A stretch of 64,000 nucleotides of DNA from an uncultured Oscillibacter sp. (GCA_910577405.1 CAJTMG010000001.1:1-64000), one strand, 5' to 3'. Shown: positions 42,927-52,429, counted from the first letter of the stretch. Program-made: numbers and translations. Notes: generated by a model from the sequence alone, not told the origin.

Positions 42927-44204
42927 TCAGGACTGCCAATGGACTTCCCGCTGAGGCCGGACGGTCAGGTCAATGATTTCCCGTCCATTGTAGAACTGCT
43001 CGTACCAGCTCTGCACCTTATCGCTGCCCCGAAGGGTGGTGCCGTCGGGATGAAGCCGGTCGCAGATCACAGCAGAGATATCGCCCTTGATTTTGGAATA
43101 GGAATTGATGCCCACGGAGGCGAAGACCCGGAATCCCTTGCTCTGGAGGTACTGGAAGATTGGCCCGGTCTGCTTCACGTCATCGCCGTCCGGACGCGCG
43201 CCATGGGGGTAGTAGAGGATTGGCGTAGCCCCCACCAGTTCGCCCACCTCGGACAGCCACTTTTCGGTATCTTCCTTGACCACGTCCAGGGATTTTTTCG
43301 CCAGATTGATATGCCCCCAGGTATGGCTCCCGAAGGTCCAGCCGGTGCGTTTCAGTTCCTCGATAATCGGCTTGACGGCTTCCCGCTCCTTCTGACGGTT
43401 CTCCTCATGGGCCGCGGACTGGTTTTCCTTTTCAGTTTGTGTCCGGTAGCCCAGAATCCCACAGTAACCCGTCAGGCTCAGACTGCCCTTGGCGCCAAAG
43501 GGTGAGAAATCCGGATGCTCTTCCACAAACTTATCCAGAATGGTAATCGCGTCCAAATCCCGGGAGGTCACTTCATTCCCCTGCGGGTCCAGGCCCCAGG
43601 ACCAGACCTTTCCGTCATCGCCGATCACCAGCTTATAGGTAAAGCCGTTTTCCAGCATATAGGGATAGTAATTGGTATCATCGTAGGAAAAAATCAGGGG
43701 CTTTTTGCCTTCCGGGATGTAAAGTGTATTCCGGACCATTTTCGGCTGACCGTCCTCGCCGGTGGTTTCGCTCCAGACGTCGGTGATGTCCACCAGCACA
43801 TAGTTATTCTCATAGACGCTCTGGAGGATTTTATTATATTCGCCCACCGTCACCATATAGTCATCAATCCCGTTGGCCTGCGCGTCGCCGTCAAAGGCCA
43901 ATTCCGGGTAAGCGACCACGGGATGAAAGAAGAGGTGCTCCACAATGCCGTCCCAGGCCGCGTAGGTCACTCCATCCCGCACGCCGCCCTCGGGCATAAC
44001 GGTCGGGTCAAGAATCTCGTAGGGTTCCTGCTGGACAGCTGATTCTTCCTCGGGAGGCGGGGCTTCCTCGGGAGTTTCCTCCGTTTCGCTGTCGACGGGG
44101 CTGGATTCCTCCGGCGGGGCGTCGGGTGCGGCGGCAGGGGAAGCGCAGGCAGTCAAGGCCAGCAGCATCGCCAGCAATAACAGGATACTGATAATTCGTT
44201 GCAT
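42927..44204 (-). CDS. Lipoprotein polysaccharide deacetylase (CE4-like)
   Basis: A 425-residue lipoprotein. The signal peptide ends ALTAC (Cys near 20), followed by an acidic Pro/Glu-rich linker (to about 60). A NodB-type domain covers roughly residues 180-400: FSYDDTNYYPYM supplies the DD of motif 1, and FGSHTWGHINL the H-x-x-x-H of motif 2. YYPHGARPDGDDVK and a C-terminal catalytic region follow. It should act on peptidoglycan or another N-acetylated glycan at the outer membrane face. Motif 1 reads SYDD rather than TFDD. The 5' region shows no clear operon partner. Confidence 0.85.
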   Translation of the reverse strand: MQRIISILLLLAMLLALTACASPAAAPDAPPEESSPVDSETEETPEEAPPPEEESAVQQEPYEILDPTVMPEGGVRDGVTYAAWDGIVEHLFFHPVVAYPELAFDGDAQANGIDDYMVTVGEYNKILQSVYENNYVLVDITDVWSETTGEDGQPKMVRNTLYIPEGKKPLIFSYDDTNYYPYMLENGFTYKLVIGDDGKVWSWGLDPQGNEVTSRDLDAITILDKFVEEHPDFSPFGAKGSLSLTGYCGILGYRTQTEKENQSAAHEENRQKEREAVKPIIEELKRTGWTFGSHTWGHINLAKKSLDVVKEDTEKWLSEVGELVGATPILYYPHGARPDGDDVKQTGPIFQYLQSKGFRVFASVGINSYSKIKGDISAVICDRLHPDGTTLRGSDKVQSWYEQFYNGREIIDLTVRPQREVHWQS

Positions 44205-44365
44205 GATTCCAGGTCCTTTCTGTCGAAATCTGTCATACTATTATACCAGAATTTCCGCCAGAATAAAGCAACAATTCTATGACAATTTACAGCCAGCCGG
44301 AGAAAGCGGGAATACAAGCCGCGGACGGACTGGAACAGAGCACGGCAGTATACCACGAAAGCGGA

Positions 44366-44533
44366 TTAAGAACGAGGCGGTTTCGTCGCGGCACGTCCAT
44401 GACAGTTACCGCAATGCGCGCAGTCACCGGAGCAGCCGCCCTGTTTCCGGTCCCGGAGGATCGAGCGGACGGCCAGAGCGACAACGGCCAGCAGGACAAG
44501 AATGACAATCAGGTTACCCAGAATCGGAGACAT
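44366..44533 (-). CDS. FeoB-associated Cys-rich membrane protein
   Basis: A 55-residue protein, start at 44533 after GGGAGG. One N-terminal helix (ILGNLIVILVLLAVVALAV) is followed by a cytosolic Cys cluster CSGDCAHCGNCHG. This is the layout of the small FeoB-associated proteins that lie beside feoB in many Firmicutes and may assist ferrous iron handling. It lies 47 bases after the feoB stop in the same direction. Confidence 0.85.
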   Translation of the reverse strand: MSPILGNLIVILVLLAVVALAVRSILRDRKQGGCSGDCAHCGNCHGRAATKPPRS

Positions 44534-44580
44534 AGGACCCTCCCATAGAAATAAAGACAGAGGCACAGAGCGAACAGAGA

Positions 44581-46752
44581 CTAAGCGTTTGTTCTGCTGC
44601 CCTTCCGGAACAGGAGGTACAGGATCACAGCCAGAAGAACCAGCGCGGCAACAGTACCAGGGCCGAAGGACGTCTCACCGGCAGCAAGTCCGGCAAGCTG
44701 GAAGACGATCAGGGAGACGGTGTAAGCGAAGACGCACATATAGCCGATGGCGGCGCAGGTCCATTTAGCGTTGTTCATTTCCCGTTTGATCGCGCCCATC
44801 GCAGCGAAGCAAGGCGCGCAGAGCAGGTTAAAGATCATAAAGCTGTATGCGGCGGCAGGTCCGAAGTCCGCCCGGATCAGCGCCCAGATTGCCTCGCCGT
44901 TATCGCCCAATTCCTCGCCCGCGTTATAGAGCACGCCCAGGGTGGAGACGATTTCTTCCTTTGCAATGAGACCGGAGAAGGTAGCGACGGAGGCTTTCCA
45001 GGCCATACCGCCCACCCAGCCCAAGGGCGCGAAAACCCATGCGACAGCGCTTCCGATCATGGCCAGCAGGGAGCGGTTGTTGTCCTCCACAGGCCCGAAC
45101 GCGCCGCCCTCGAAGCCGTAGCTCTGAAGGAACCAGAGGACGATGGTAGAGATCAGAATGACGGTCCCGGCGCGTTTGATAAAGGACCAGCCCCGTTCCC
45201 AGGCAGTCCGAAGAACGCTGGAGACAGAGGGGACATGATAAGCGGGCAGTTCCATAACGAAGGGCGCGGGTTCGCCTGCAAAGGCCCTGAACTTCTTGAG
45301 GATCATACCGGAGACGGCAACGGAGGCGATACCGATAAAGAAGGCCGAGACCGCCACCAGAGCCGACCCGCCGAAGACCGCCCCGGCGAACAGGCCGATC
45401 ACAGGCATTTTCGCGCTGCAAGGGATAAAGCCGGTGGTCATAACGGTCATTTTCCGGTCCCTGTCCTGTTCGATTGTCCGGGAGGCCATAATACCAGGGA
45501 CGCCGCAGCCGGTAGCCACCAGCATGGGAATGAAGCTCTTGCCGGAAAGCCCGAAGCGCCGGAAGATACGGTCCATGATAAAGGCCACCCGCGCCATATA
45601 GCCCACGTCCTCCAGCACGGAGAGCAGCAGGAAGAGAACCAGCATCTGGGGGACGAATCCCAGCACCGACCCCACGCCTGCCACGATGCCGTTCTGAATC
45701 AGCCCGTACAGCGCGCCGTCCGAAGCCACATGGAGCGCCCCGAGAATGCTGTCGAAGAGACCGGGGACCCATTGGCCGAAAAGCACATCGTTGGCCCAGT
45801 CCGTGCCCAGGGTTCCGATTCCGATACCGCCGTCCGCCGGGGAGGGACCCATGGCAATGGCGTAGATACAGAACATAATCAAGGCGAACACCGGCAGGGC
45901 CAGAACGCGGTTGGTCACAATCTGGTCAATCTTATCGGAGGTGGACAGGCTGTGATCCGCGGCCTTTTTCTGCACGGCTCTGGAAACCACGTCGTTGATA
46001 TAGAGATACCGCTGATTGGTGATAATGCTTTCCGCGTCGTCGTCGAGTTCCCGTTCACAGTCGGCGATATGTTCCTCAAGGTGCGCGGAAAGCTGTCCGT
46101 CAAACTGCATTTTCTCCTGGATCCGCTGATCCCGCTCAAAAATCTTGATGGCGTACCAACGGAGCTGCTGCCGGTCCACCCTGCTCTGAATGGACTCCTC
46201 AATATGAGCCAGGGCGTGCTCCACGCTGCCGGTAAAGACGTGAGGCAGTTCCCGGACGGCGTTCAGGCCAGCGGCGGCCACGGCTTTCTCTGCCGCTTCC
46301 ATACCGCCCTCGCCCTTCAAAGCGCTGATTTCCAGCACCTGACAGCCCAGCGCCTTTCCCAGCTTTTCCAGATCAATCCGGTCGCCGTTTTTCCGCACCA
46401 GGTCAATCATATTCACCGCCACCACGACCGGCAGCCCCAGCTCGATCAGTTGCGTGGTCAGGTAAAGATTCCGCTCGATATTGGTGCCGTCCACCACGTT
46501 CAGGATGACGTTGGGCTTTTCGTTGACCAGATAGCCGCGCGCCACCACTTCCTCCATGGTATAGGGAGAAAGGGAGTAAATACCGGGCAAATCCTGGATA
46601 ATCACGTCCTTATGTCCCTTCAGCCGGCCCTCCTTCTTCTCAACGGTGACCCCGGGCCAGTTCCCCACGTATTGATTGGAGCCGGTAAGCTGATTGAACA
46701 GGGTGGTTTTGCCGCAGTTCGGATTCCCGGCCAGTGCGATTTTGATGTCCAT
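44581..46752 (-). CDS. feoB: Ferrous iron transporter FeoB
   Basis: A 723-residue Fe(II) transporter. The N-terminal G domain has G1 GNPNCGKTT (residues 8-16), G3 DLPG and G4 NMID, followed by a helical spacer (about 170-270). The transmembrane core contains the two Gate motifs, with GCGVPGIMA and PCSAKMPVIG clearly visible. GAAGGAG precedes the ATG. It follows feoA by 113 bases and precedes the FeoB-associated small gene, the classical ABC order for this operon. Confidence 0.95.
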   Translation of the reverse strand: MDIKIALAGNPNCGKTTLFNQLTGSNQYVGNWPGVTVEKKEGRLKGHKDVIIQDLPGIYSLSPYTMEEVVARGYLVNEKPNVILNVVDGTNIERNLYLTTQLIELGLPVVVAVNMIDLVRKNGDRIDLEKLGKALGCQVLEISALKGEGGMEAAEKAVAAAGLNAVRELPHVFTGSVEHALAHIEESIQSRVDRQQLRWYAIKIFERDQRIQEKMQFDGQLSAHLEEHIADCERELDDDAESIITNQRYLYINDVVSRAVQKKAADHSLSTSDKIDQIVTNRVLALPVFALIMFCIYAIAMGPSPADGGIGIGTLGTDWANDVLFGQWVPGLFDSILGALHVASDGALYGLIQNGIVAGVGSVLGFVPQMLVLFLLLSVLEDVGYMARVAFIMDRIFRRFGLSGKSFIPMLVATGCGVPGIMASRTIEQDRDRKMTVMTTGFIPCSAKMPVIGLFAGAVFGGSALVAVSAFFIGIASVAVSGMILKKFRAFAGEPAPFVMELPAYHVPSVSSVLRTAWERGWSFIKRAGTVILISTIVLWFLQSYGFEGGAFGPVEDNNRSLLAMIGSAVAWVFAPLGWVGGMAWKASVATFSGLIAKEEIVSTLGVLYNAGEELGDNGEAIWALIRADFGPAAAYSFMIFNLLCAPCFAAMGAIKREMNNAKWTCAAIGYMCVFAYTVSLIVFQLAGLAAGETSFGPGTVAALVLLAVILYLLFRKGSRTNA

Positions 46753-46865
46753 TTACAGTCATCTCCTTCGGGCGGTTAGACACGGCGAACTTCCCCCCCG
46801 GAAAAATGACGGCAGAAGCGCCGCCCCCTCTTATTCATGCAGAAAAGAAGGCGAAAAGAAGCATT

Positions 46866-47090
46866 TTACAGGATTTCAATCATTTCCGCATCGGCCTTCC
46901 GGAGAGTGAGCTCATAGCCGCGGAGATTGAGTTCCATCGGGTCCCCCAGAGGCGCCACTTTCCGGACGAAGATTTCCACGCCCTTGGTAATGCCCATATC
47001 CATAATGCGTCGCTTCAAGGGACCCTCGCCATGAAGCCGGGCCACGGTAACGGTATCGCCCACCTTAGCGTTTTTCAGGGTTTTCATCAA
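46866..47090 (-). CDS. feoA: FeoA, SH3-like partner of FeoB
   Basis: A 74-residue SH3-like protein (VGDTVTVARLHGEGPLKRRI, then PMELNLRGYELTLRKADAEM), the usual size and fold of FeoA. GGAGG lies upstream of the ATG. It is the first gene of the feo operon; two candidate promoters lie upstream at 47324-47353 and 47621-47649. Confidence 0.92.
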   Translation of the reverse strand: MMKTLKNAKVGDTVTVARLHGEGPLKRRIMDMGITKGVEIFVRKVAPLGDPMELNLRGYELTLRKADAEMIEIL

Positions 47091-47595
47091 CAGTCCTCCT
47101 TATCAGTGTTGGAATGAGGAATTGGGACGGCAATATTTCTGCGAATGCTCTCAGCTGCCAGCGCGGAAGCATGGAAAGGATACGGAAAAGCTCCCATGAA
47201 ACGGCGCTGAGGTGATGCCGCGGCCAGCCGGATAAGATTTCCGGAAATTTCACAGGCATAAGGGAGGTTCTCTGGTGATTGCCGCAGAAAAAGCCAGCAG
47301 ATTCCAACCCAGAATTCGACAAGAGTTTACCACGGCTAACCCCATTTTGTCAATAGCCGCCGCATAGATTCCTGCCGCAGTTTTTTGGAGAACGCCGCAG
47401 GAAACAACCGCGATGAAAGGCAAATGGACTGCAATGGAAGTCTCTGCCCGCCGCGCCTGGGGAATGGGAGCCAAAGGAATCGGGAATACTTCCGGGGATT
47501 CCCGGCGTCCCATTCCAGCGTCAGGCAGGCGGAAATGAGGGAAAGAGGGAAAACGCCAGCAGGAGGGAGTCAGTCGTCGCGCATTCCCGGGCATG
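47091..47595 (-). other. Long leader upstream of feoA, no gene supported
   Basis: About 500 bases. Two short reverse frames are open here, but neither has a convincing ribosome-binding site or protein-like sequence. It holds a second promoter candidate at 47324-47353 (TTGACA, 18-base spacer, TAAACT). No known riboswitch was recognised. Confidence 0.55.
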
Positions 47596-47611
47596 GTTAG
47601 CGATAACTAAC
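47596..47611. promoter_or_regulatory. Probable iron-repressor (DtxR-like) box before feoA
   Basis: GTTAGCGATAACTAAC is an inverted repeat (GTTAG, six bases, CTAAC) located about ten bases downstream of the -10 of the leftward promoter. The TTAG...CTAA halves resemble DtxR/IdeR-type boxes. The assignment is inferred from form and from the feo genes. Confidence 0.55.
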
Positions 47612-47620
47612 TGTAAGTGC

Positions 47621-47649
47621 ATCATAGCAGGAAGGACAGGTTATGTCAA
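47621..47649 (-). promoter_or_regulatory. Upstream promoter of the feo operon
   Basis: Reading leftward, TTGACA (47649-47644) and TATGAT (47626-47621), spacing 17 bases, near-consensus. The predicted start lies just before the box at 47596-47611. Confidence 0.75.
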
Positions 47650-47700
47650 GGGGAAATTTGGAGAAAAGGTAAATTTTTTGAAGCAGAAGGAAAAAACAGG

Positions 47701-47729
47701 TTGCGCGCGGGAAAAAAGAGGGCTATACT
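47701..47729 (+). promoter_or_regulatory. Promoter of the phosphodiesterase gene
   Basis: TTGCGC (47701-47706) and TATACT (47724-47729), spacing 17 bases, about 35 bases before the start codon. Confidence 0.6.
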
Positions 47730-47763
47730 GAATGCGCGAAGCCAGGAAGAAGGAGGCGTGCGG

Positions 47764-48231
47764 ATGAAGATACTGGTGCTGTCGGACTCCCATGGAAACA
47801 TTGAAAACATGATGCGCGCGGTGGAGCAGGAACAGCCGGAGATGCTGATCCATCTTGGGGACTGCTGGCGGGACGGGCAGCGTTTGGCGGAGCATTACCC
47901 GAATATTCCCATGACACAGGTGCCGGGGAACTGCGATTTCCGATCTCACGAGGCTATGGAAAAGCTGCTTTTTATTGAGAAATACCGGGTGCTGATTTGT
48001 CACGGCCATACCTACGGTGTGAAGCAGTCGCTGCTCCCGGCGGGTCTTGCGGCGGAGGAGCAGAACGCGGATCTGTTTCTTTTCGGGCATACCCATAAGC
48101 CTTTGGTGGATCATCACGGCAGGGCGCTGTTCCTGAACCCGGGGACCATTGGAAGCTACTCCCGGCCTACCTACGGCGTTGTAACAGCAGGCCTCAGCGG
48201 TCTGGACGCCTGCACGGTGCTTTTGAAGTGA
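47764..48231 (+). CDS. YfcE/MJ0936-type metallophosphoesterase
   Basis: A 155-residue calcineurin-like phosphoesterase. The metal-binding motifs run in order: LSDSHGN (residues 5-11), LGDCWRD (about 35), GNCD (about 58), CHGH (about 78) and GHTHKP (about 108). This is the compact YfcE-like form with phosphodiesterase activity. AGGAGG precedes the ATG at 47764; the frame is open upstream to 47617 but lacks a start signal. It is divergent from feoA. Natural substrate unknown. Confidence 0.92.
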   Translation: MKILVLSDSHGNIENMMRAVEQEQPEMLIHLGDCWRDGQRLAEHYPNIPMTQVPGNCDFRSHEAMEKLLFIEKYRVLICHGHTYGVKQSLLPAGLAAEEQNADLFLFGHTHKPLVDHHGRALFLNPGTIGSYSRPTYGVVTAGLSGLDACTVLLK

Positions 48232-48601
48232 ACGTTACCGGTCAGACAGAAAAAACGGGGCTTTCCTGAGAGAGAATGAGAAACTGAATATGTGTTTTGA
48301 AAAGCAGACAAAGGCGTTTGGACGGAACAAGGGAGTCCTGCGCTTTTTTGTTTCTCTGGACATGGAAATCAGAAGACATACAACTTCGGGCTAACTTCTA
48401 TTTTTTGACAAGAAATTATTGGCTAATCCTACAGATGTTTTTTTAAAATCTGCCAAAAATGAAAAGAATTGGACCAATTTCAGAAAGCGGTAGGACCTTT
48501 CCTGTCTGCCTTGATTTTTTCCGGCGGTACGTTTAGACTGTTTGGTGTGTTATGAAGCCGAAAATGCTTCTGATTTTTTGGAACAGGAGGAAAAAGAGGT
48601 T
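48232..48601. other. Intergenic region before the purine cluster
   Basis: About 370 bases. A hairpin with a T run (AAAGGCG, GGAC, then GTCC, CGCTTTTTT, 48310-48350) ends the phosphodiesterase transcript. A TTGACA near 48404 could be the -35 of the next gene, but I see no strong -10. I looked for a purine riboswitch and did not find one. Confidence 0.5.
48310..48350 (+). terminator. Intrinsic terminator after the phosphodiesterase gene
   Basis: Two stacked pairings, AAAG-CG/CGCTTT outside and GGAC/GTCC inside, then TTTTTTGTTT. Confidence 0.6.
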
Positions 48602-49162
48602 ATGAGCAAAGAGACCATGCAGATTGTGTACGACCCCGGACAGGAAGTCAAGCTGTCTGAACTGAGCGAACGCGACATCCAGCTTCTGCGGCGGGTAATC
48701 GAAATCTGCCGGGAGGCCAAGGAAGCGGGGAATTATCCCTTCGGCTGCCTGTTGGCGGATAAAGAGGGGAATATCCTGATGGAACAGGGGAACTGCGAAA
48801 ACGAGCACCAGGGCGACTGCACCGGCCACGCGGAAACGGAACTGATGCGCCGGGCGTCCCAGAAGTACAGCAAGGAAGAAATGTGGGAGCTGACCATGTA
48901 CAACTGCGGTGAACCCTGTGCCATGTGCGCCGGAGCTATGTACTGGGGCAACCTGGGCCGCCTGGTGTACATCGGCCGGGAGTCCACGCTGAAGGAGTAC
49001 ACCGGCGACGATATCCGGAATCCTACCCTGGCCCTGCCCTGCCGCGCGGTGTTCGCCTGCGGACAGAAGCCGGATATGGAAATCATCGGACCGGTCCCCG
49101 AACTGGAAGAGGAATTTATGGAACTGCATAAGGATTTCTGGCATCCCTCCGACGAGACCTGA
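48602..49162 (+). CDS. Nucleoside/guanine-type deaminase
   Basis: A 186-residue cytosolic deaminase of the CDA/TadA superfamily. Zinc motifs are GHAETEL (His-Ala-Glu, about residue 79) and EPCAMCAGAMYW (P-C-x-x-C, about 106-117), the TadA/guanine-deaminase form. The C-terminus (CRAVFACGQKPDME, then FWHPSDET) differs from TadA, so a free base or nucleoside substrate is likely. Start at 48602 (MSKETMQIVYD) follows a GA-rich site. It directly precedes the BMP nucleoside transporter and is in the same direction. Guanine or another purine is the inferred substrate. Confidence 0.82.
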   Translation: MSKETMQIVYDPGQEVKLSELSERDIQLLRRVIEICREAKEAGNYPFGCLLADKEGNILMEQGNCENEHQGDCTGHAETELMRRASQKYSKEEMWELTMYNCGEPCAMCAGAMYWGNLGRLVYIGRESTLKEYTGDDIRNPTLALPCRAVFACGQKPDMEIIGPVPELEEEFMELHKDFWHPSDET

Positions 49163-49235
49163 AGACCGCATATCCTATGAACTGGCTCGCTGTAACTGAA
49201 TGTTTGAAGATTGTGTAAAAAAGGAGACTGCTTGT

Positions 49236-50252
49236 ATGAAAAAAGTTTTTGCATTGCTTCTGGCCCTGACGCTGGCCCTGTCCCTTGCGGCCTGCGGCGG
49301 GAAGCCCAATGACGCGCCCCCTGCTTCCGGCGGAGACGGCGCGGAGGATTCCGGCGAACAGGTCCGGGTAGCCTGCATTCTGTCCGGGCCCATCAGCGAC
49401 ATGAGCTGGAACTATACCGCCCATCAGGGAATGCTGCGGATCGAGCAGATGGGCGCGGAGATTGCCTATCAGGAGAACGTGGAGAACTCCGCACTGCCTG
49501 ATTGCATCAACACCTACGCAACAGACGGCTATGACGTGATTATCCTCAGCACCAATTCCTATGAGGAATCCGCCATGCCTATTACCAAGGATTTCCCTGA
49601 CACCCAGTTTATTATCATCAACGGCCAGACCACCGAGGGCAACGTCACCAGCTACGCCGTGGCCGACGAGGATCAGGGCTTTATGCAGGGAGCCATCTGC
49701 GCGCTGCTGAGCGAGTCCGGAAAAGCCGGCTTTGTGGGTTCCGTGGAAATCACCCCGATTCTGAATGGACGGGCCGGCTTTGAACAGGGCGTGAAGTATA
49801 TCAACGGTGATTACGAGGTCAACGCCACTATGGTCGGCAGCTATACCGATGTGGGCGCGGCAAAGGAAATGTCCAAGGCCATGATCGGCGGCGGCGTGGA
49901 CGCGATTGCCCCCATGTGCGACGCGGCGGCTCTGGGCGTTGTGGAAGCGGCGCAGGAGGGCGGCATTTACGCGGTTGCTTCCGGCGAGGGACAGGAGACC
50001 ATCGCGCCGGATTCCGTGGTGTGCGCGGTCATCAAGGATACTGCCGTGGTCTATGAGCGGGCCTATCAGGATTATCTGGACGGCAAGCTGGACGGCACCA
50101 CCGGCGTTCTGAAACTGGGCGCGGCGGACGGCGTGGTTTATATGGGCGATTACTACCCGGCGGCGGACGGCATCAGCGACGATGTGAAGAGCCAGATTGC
50201 CGACACCTACAACGCTCTTGCATCCGGCGAAATAACCATCACTCTGGACTGA
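49236..50252 (+). CDS. BMP-family nucleoside-binding lipoprotein
   Basis: A 338-residue lipoprotein; the signal peptide ends LSLAAC (Cys20). The mature part is the BMP/PnrA fold: VACILSGPISDMSWNYTAHQ, then NSYEESAMPITKDFPD and a ribose-type C-terminal domain. It delivers purine nucleosides (or related ligands) to the permeases that follow. AAAGGAG precedes the ATG at 49236. A hairpin at 50265-50307 between it and the permeases may allow higher expression of the binding protein. Confidence 0.88.
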   Translation: MKKVFALLLALTLALSLAACGGKPNDAPPASGGDGAEDSGEQVRVACILSGPISDMSWNYTAHQGMLRIEQMGAEIAYQENVENSALPDCINTYATDGYDVIILSTNSYEESAMPITKDFPDTQFIIINGQTTEGNVTSYAVADEDQGFMQGAICALLSESGKAGFVGSVEITPILNGRAGFEQGVKYINGDYEVNATMVGSYTDVGAAKEMSKAMIGGGVDAIAPMCDAAALGVVEAAQEGGIYAVASGEGQETIAPDSVVCAVIKDTAVVYERAYQDYLDGKLDGTTGVLKLGAADGVVYMGDYYPAADGISDDVKSQIADTYNALASGEITITLD

Positions 50253-50264
50253 CAAGGCATAAAG

Positions 50265-50307
50265 GGAAGGGAGTGCAAGCAGGAAAACGGCGGTTGTGCT
50301 CCCTTCC
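50265..50307 (+). terminator. Hairpin between binding protein and permease genes
   Basis: GGAAGGGAG (50265-50273) pairs with CTCCCTTCC (50299-50307), followed by GCGTTTGTTT. Probably a partial terminator or stabilising structure within the operon. Confidence 0.6.
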
Positions 50308-50432
50308 GCGTTTGTTTAAGGAGCGCGGATACAGATCAGAGGGAACAGGAACGGGGAAGGAATAAAAACGCTTGATTCCTTATTTTTTTACTTCTCGTTC
50401 CTCATCCCTCATTCAAATAGGGGGTGGGATTT

Positions 50433-51503
50433 ATGGAACGGAAAGTGCCGCGGATAGAGGGAAGGGCGGTCTTTGATAAGATTTACTTTCCCGTGGTTTC
50501 TATCTGCGCGTCGTTTCTGGTAGGCGGCGCGGTATTTGCCCTGCTGGGATTCGACCCGGCAGCGGCCTTCGGCGGGCTTCTGAGCGGGTCCCTGGGCAGC
50601 GTGGGGGCCTGGGGCGAGACGCTGAACAAGGCGGTACCCGTGGCGCTGACAGGCCTGAGCTACGCGGTGGCCCAGCGGTGCGGGGTGGTGAACCTGGGCG
50701 CGGAAGGTCAGGTGTACATAGGGGCCCTGTGCGGCGTGCTGGTGGGTACGGAACTGAACCTGCCGGGACCGCTGCATATTCTGGCGGTGCTGGCCGCGTC
50801 GTTTCTGGGCGGAGCGGTCTTCGGGGCAATTCCGGCCATGATGAAGAACCGGTTCGGAGCCAGCGAGCTGATTACAACCATTATGCTGAACTATGTGGCT
50901 TTGTATTTTGTGCATTACATGATTGCGGGCCCGATCAAGGATATGGATGCCACCAGCAATTACGCGCAGTCCAAACAGATGCTGGAGACCGCCCAGCTTC
51001 CCCGGCTGATTCCCGGCACCCGGCTCCACGCGGGCCTGATTGTGGCGATTGCGGCTCTGCTGTTCTATCAGTTCTTCCTGTTCCATACCACAAGGGGCTA
51101 CGAGCTGCGTGTCATCGGCCTGAACCGGACCGCCGGCGAGTGCGCGGGTATGAACGCCAAACGGAACACCCTCATATCTATGTTCCTGGCCGGGGGCTTC
51201 GCGGGACTGGGCGGCGCCTGCGAACTGATGGGCGTGCAGCTCCGGATTCTGGAGAACTGCTTCAATAACTTCGGCTTTGACGGAGTGGCGGTTGCGCTGC
51301 TGGGCGGGAATACGTCGGGAGGCGTTGCGCTGTCAAGCATTCTGTTCGGGGCCTTGAAGAGCGGGGCAACCAAAATGCAGATGAAGAGCGGCGTCCCCAC
51401 GGCTACCATTTATATGCTGCAAGGCTTTATCATTCTCTTTGTGGTGGGCAAGAAGCTCTTCGATTACCATAAGCTCCAGGGCAGACGGAAAGGGGGCAAG
51501 TGA
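50433..51503 (+). CDS. Nucleoside ABC transporter permease (NupP type)
   Basis: A 356-residue BPD_transp_2-family permease with many hydrophobic helices. Conserved here are AVAQRCGVVNLGAEGQVYIG and the cytoplasmic loop VIGLNRTAGECAGMNAKRN. The start at 50433 follows GGGGGTGG. It forms a heterodimer with the next permease, whose start lies two bases after this stop. Confidence 0.88.
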   Translation: MERKVPRIEGRAVFDKIYFPVVSICASFLVGGAVFALLGFDPAAAFGGLLSGSLGSVGAWGETLNKAVPVALTGLSYAVAQRCGVVNLGAEGQVYIGALCGVLVGTELNLPGPLHILAVLAASFLGGAVFGAIPAMMKNRFGASELITTIMLNYVALYFVHYMIAGPIKDMDATSNYAQSKQMLETAQLPRLIPGTRLHAGLIVAIAALLFYQFFLFHTTRGYELRVIGLNRTAGECAGMNAKRNTLISMFLAGGFAGLGGACELMGVQLRILENCFNNFGFDGVAVALLGGNTSGGVALSSILFGALKSGATKMQMKSGVPTATIYMLQGFIILFVVGKKLFDYHKLQGRRKGGK

Positions 51504-51504
51504 G

Positions 51505-52419
51505 ATGGAAGAACTTTATAACTTTCTGTCCAGCCTGATCCGAATGTCTACGCCGCTGCTGATTGCCGGACTGGGTCTGGTGTTCAGCGCCAACGCGGGC
51601 ATCGTCAACATCGGCACCGAGGGCTTTATGCTGGTGGGCGCGCTGATGGGCTGTGCGGGCTCCTATTGGACGGACTCGGCTCTTTGCGGCGCGCTGATTG
51701 CCATGATTGCTACCATGCTGTTTTCCTCTGTCTTTGCGTTCTTCGTGCTGAATATGCAGGCGGACCAGACAGTAGTGGGCGCGGCAATCAATATCTTTGC
51801 CTCCGGTCTGACCATCACCTTGAACCGCTTGATTTTTGATACCACCGCCGGCGTGCCTGTTATCAATACCTTTGTGCCTGTGCCGGTTCCGGTGCTGAGC
51901 GGGATTCCCATTCTGGGCGCGCTGTTCAATCAGTCGGCGGTCTGCTATCTGGCCTTTCTCGCGGTGCCGGTGACCTGGTACATTATGAAGAAAACCCACG
52001 TGGGCCTTGAGGTGCGGTCCGTCGGCGAAAACCCACGGGCCAGCGATACCCTGGGCATCAACGTGATCCGAACCCGCTGGTGGACCATCCTGCTCTCCGG
52101 GCTGCTTTCCGGTCTGGCGGGGGCCTATATGTCCATGGGCCAGATGAGCTTCTTTGTCGAGGGCATGATCTCCGGCAAGGGCTTTATGGCGCTGGCGGTG
52201 GTGGTCCTGGGCTGCTACAGCGCGGCGGGCGTTCTGGGCGCGTCCCTGATTTTCGGCGCGGGCATGGCCTTGCAGTACCGGCTCCAGGCGGCAAACACGG
52301 CCATTCCGTATCAGATTATCGCGATGCTGCCCTATGTCATTACCCTTGTGGCGGTATGCGTGATGATCCGGAAGTCCAGAGCGCCGGCGGCTACCGCGAT
52401 GGCCTACACGAAAGAATAG
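51505..52419 (+). CDS. Nucleoside ABC transporter permease (NupQ type)
   Basis: A 304-residue membrane permease of the same family (LGLVFSANAGIVNIGTEGFM; cytoplasmic loop VRSVGENPRASDTLGINVI). Start at 51505 with AGGGGGC upstream. Its shorter length and the paired form of the two loops match the NupP/NupQ pair that imports purine nucleosides. The ATPase gene begins 10 bases after its stop. Confidence 0.88.
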   Translation: MEELYNFLSSLIRMSTPLLIAGLGLVFSANAGIVNIGTEGFMLVGALMGCAGSYWTDSALCGALIAMIATMLFSSVFAFFVLNMQADQTVVGAAINIFASGLTITLNRLIFDTTAGVPVINTFVPVPVPVLSGIPILGALFNQSAVCYLAFLAVPVTWYIMKKTHVGLEVRSVGENPRASDTLGINVIRTRWWTILLSGLLSGLAGAYMSMGQMSFFVEGMISGKGFMALAVVVLGCYSAAGVLGASLIFGAGMALQYRLQAANTAIPYQIIAMLPYVITLVAVCVMIRKSRAPAATAMAYTKE

Positions 52420-52429
52420 GGGGTGCGGG

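Noticed and set aside
47250..47594. Reverse-strand 114-residue open frame upstream of feoA
   Set aside because: No ribosome-binding site, no protein-like pattern, and it overlaps the feo promoters.
48232..48601. Purine riboswitch before the deaminase gene
   Set aside because: The conserved paired elements and loop-loop sequences of purine aptamers are not seen.
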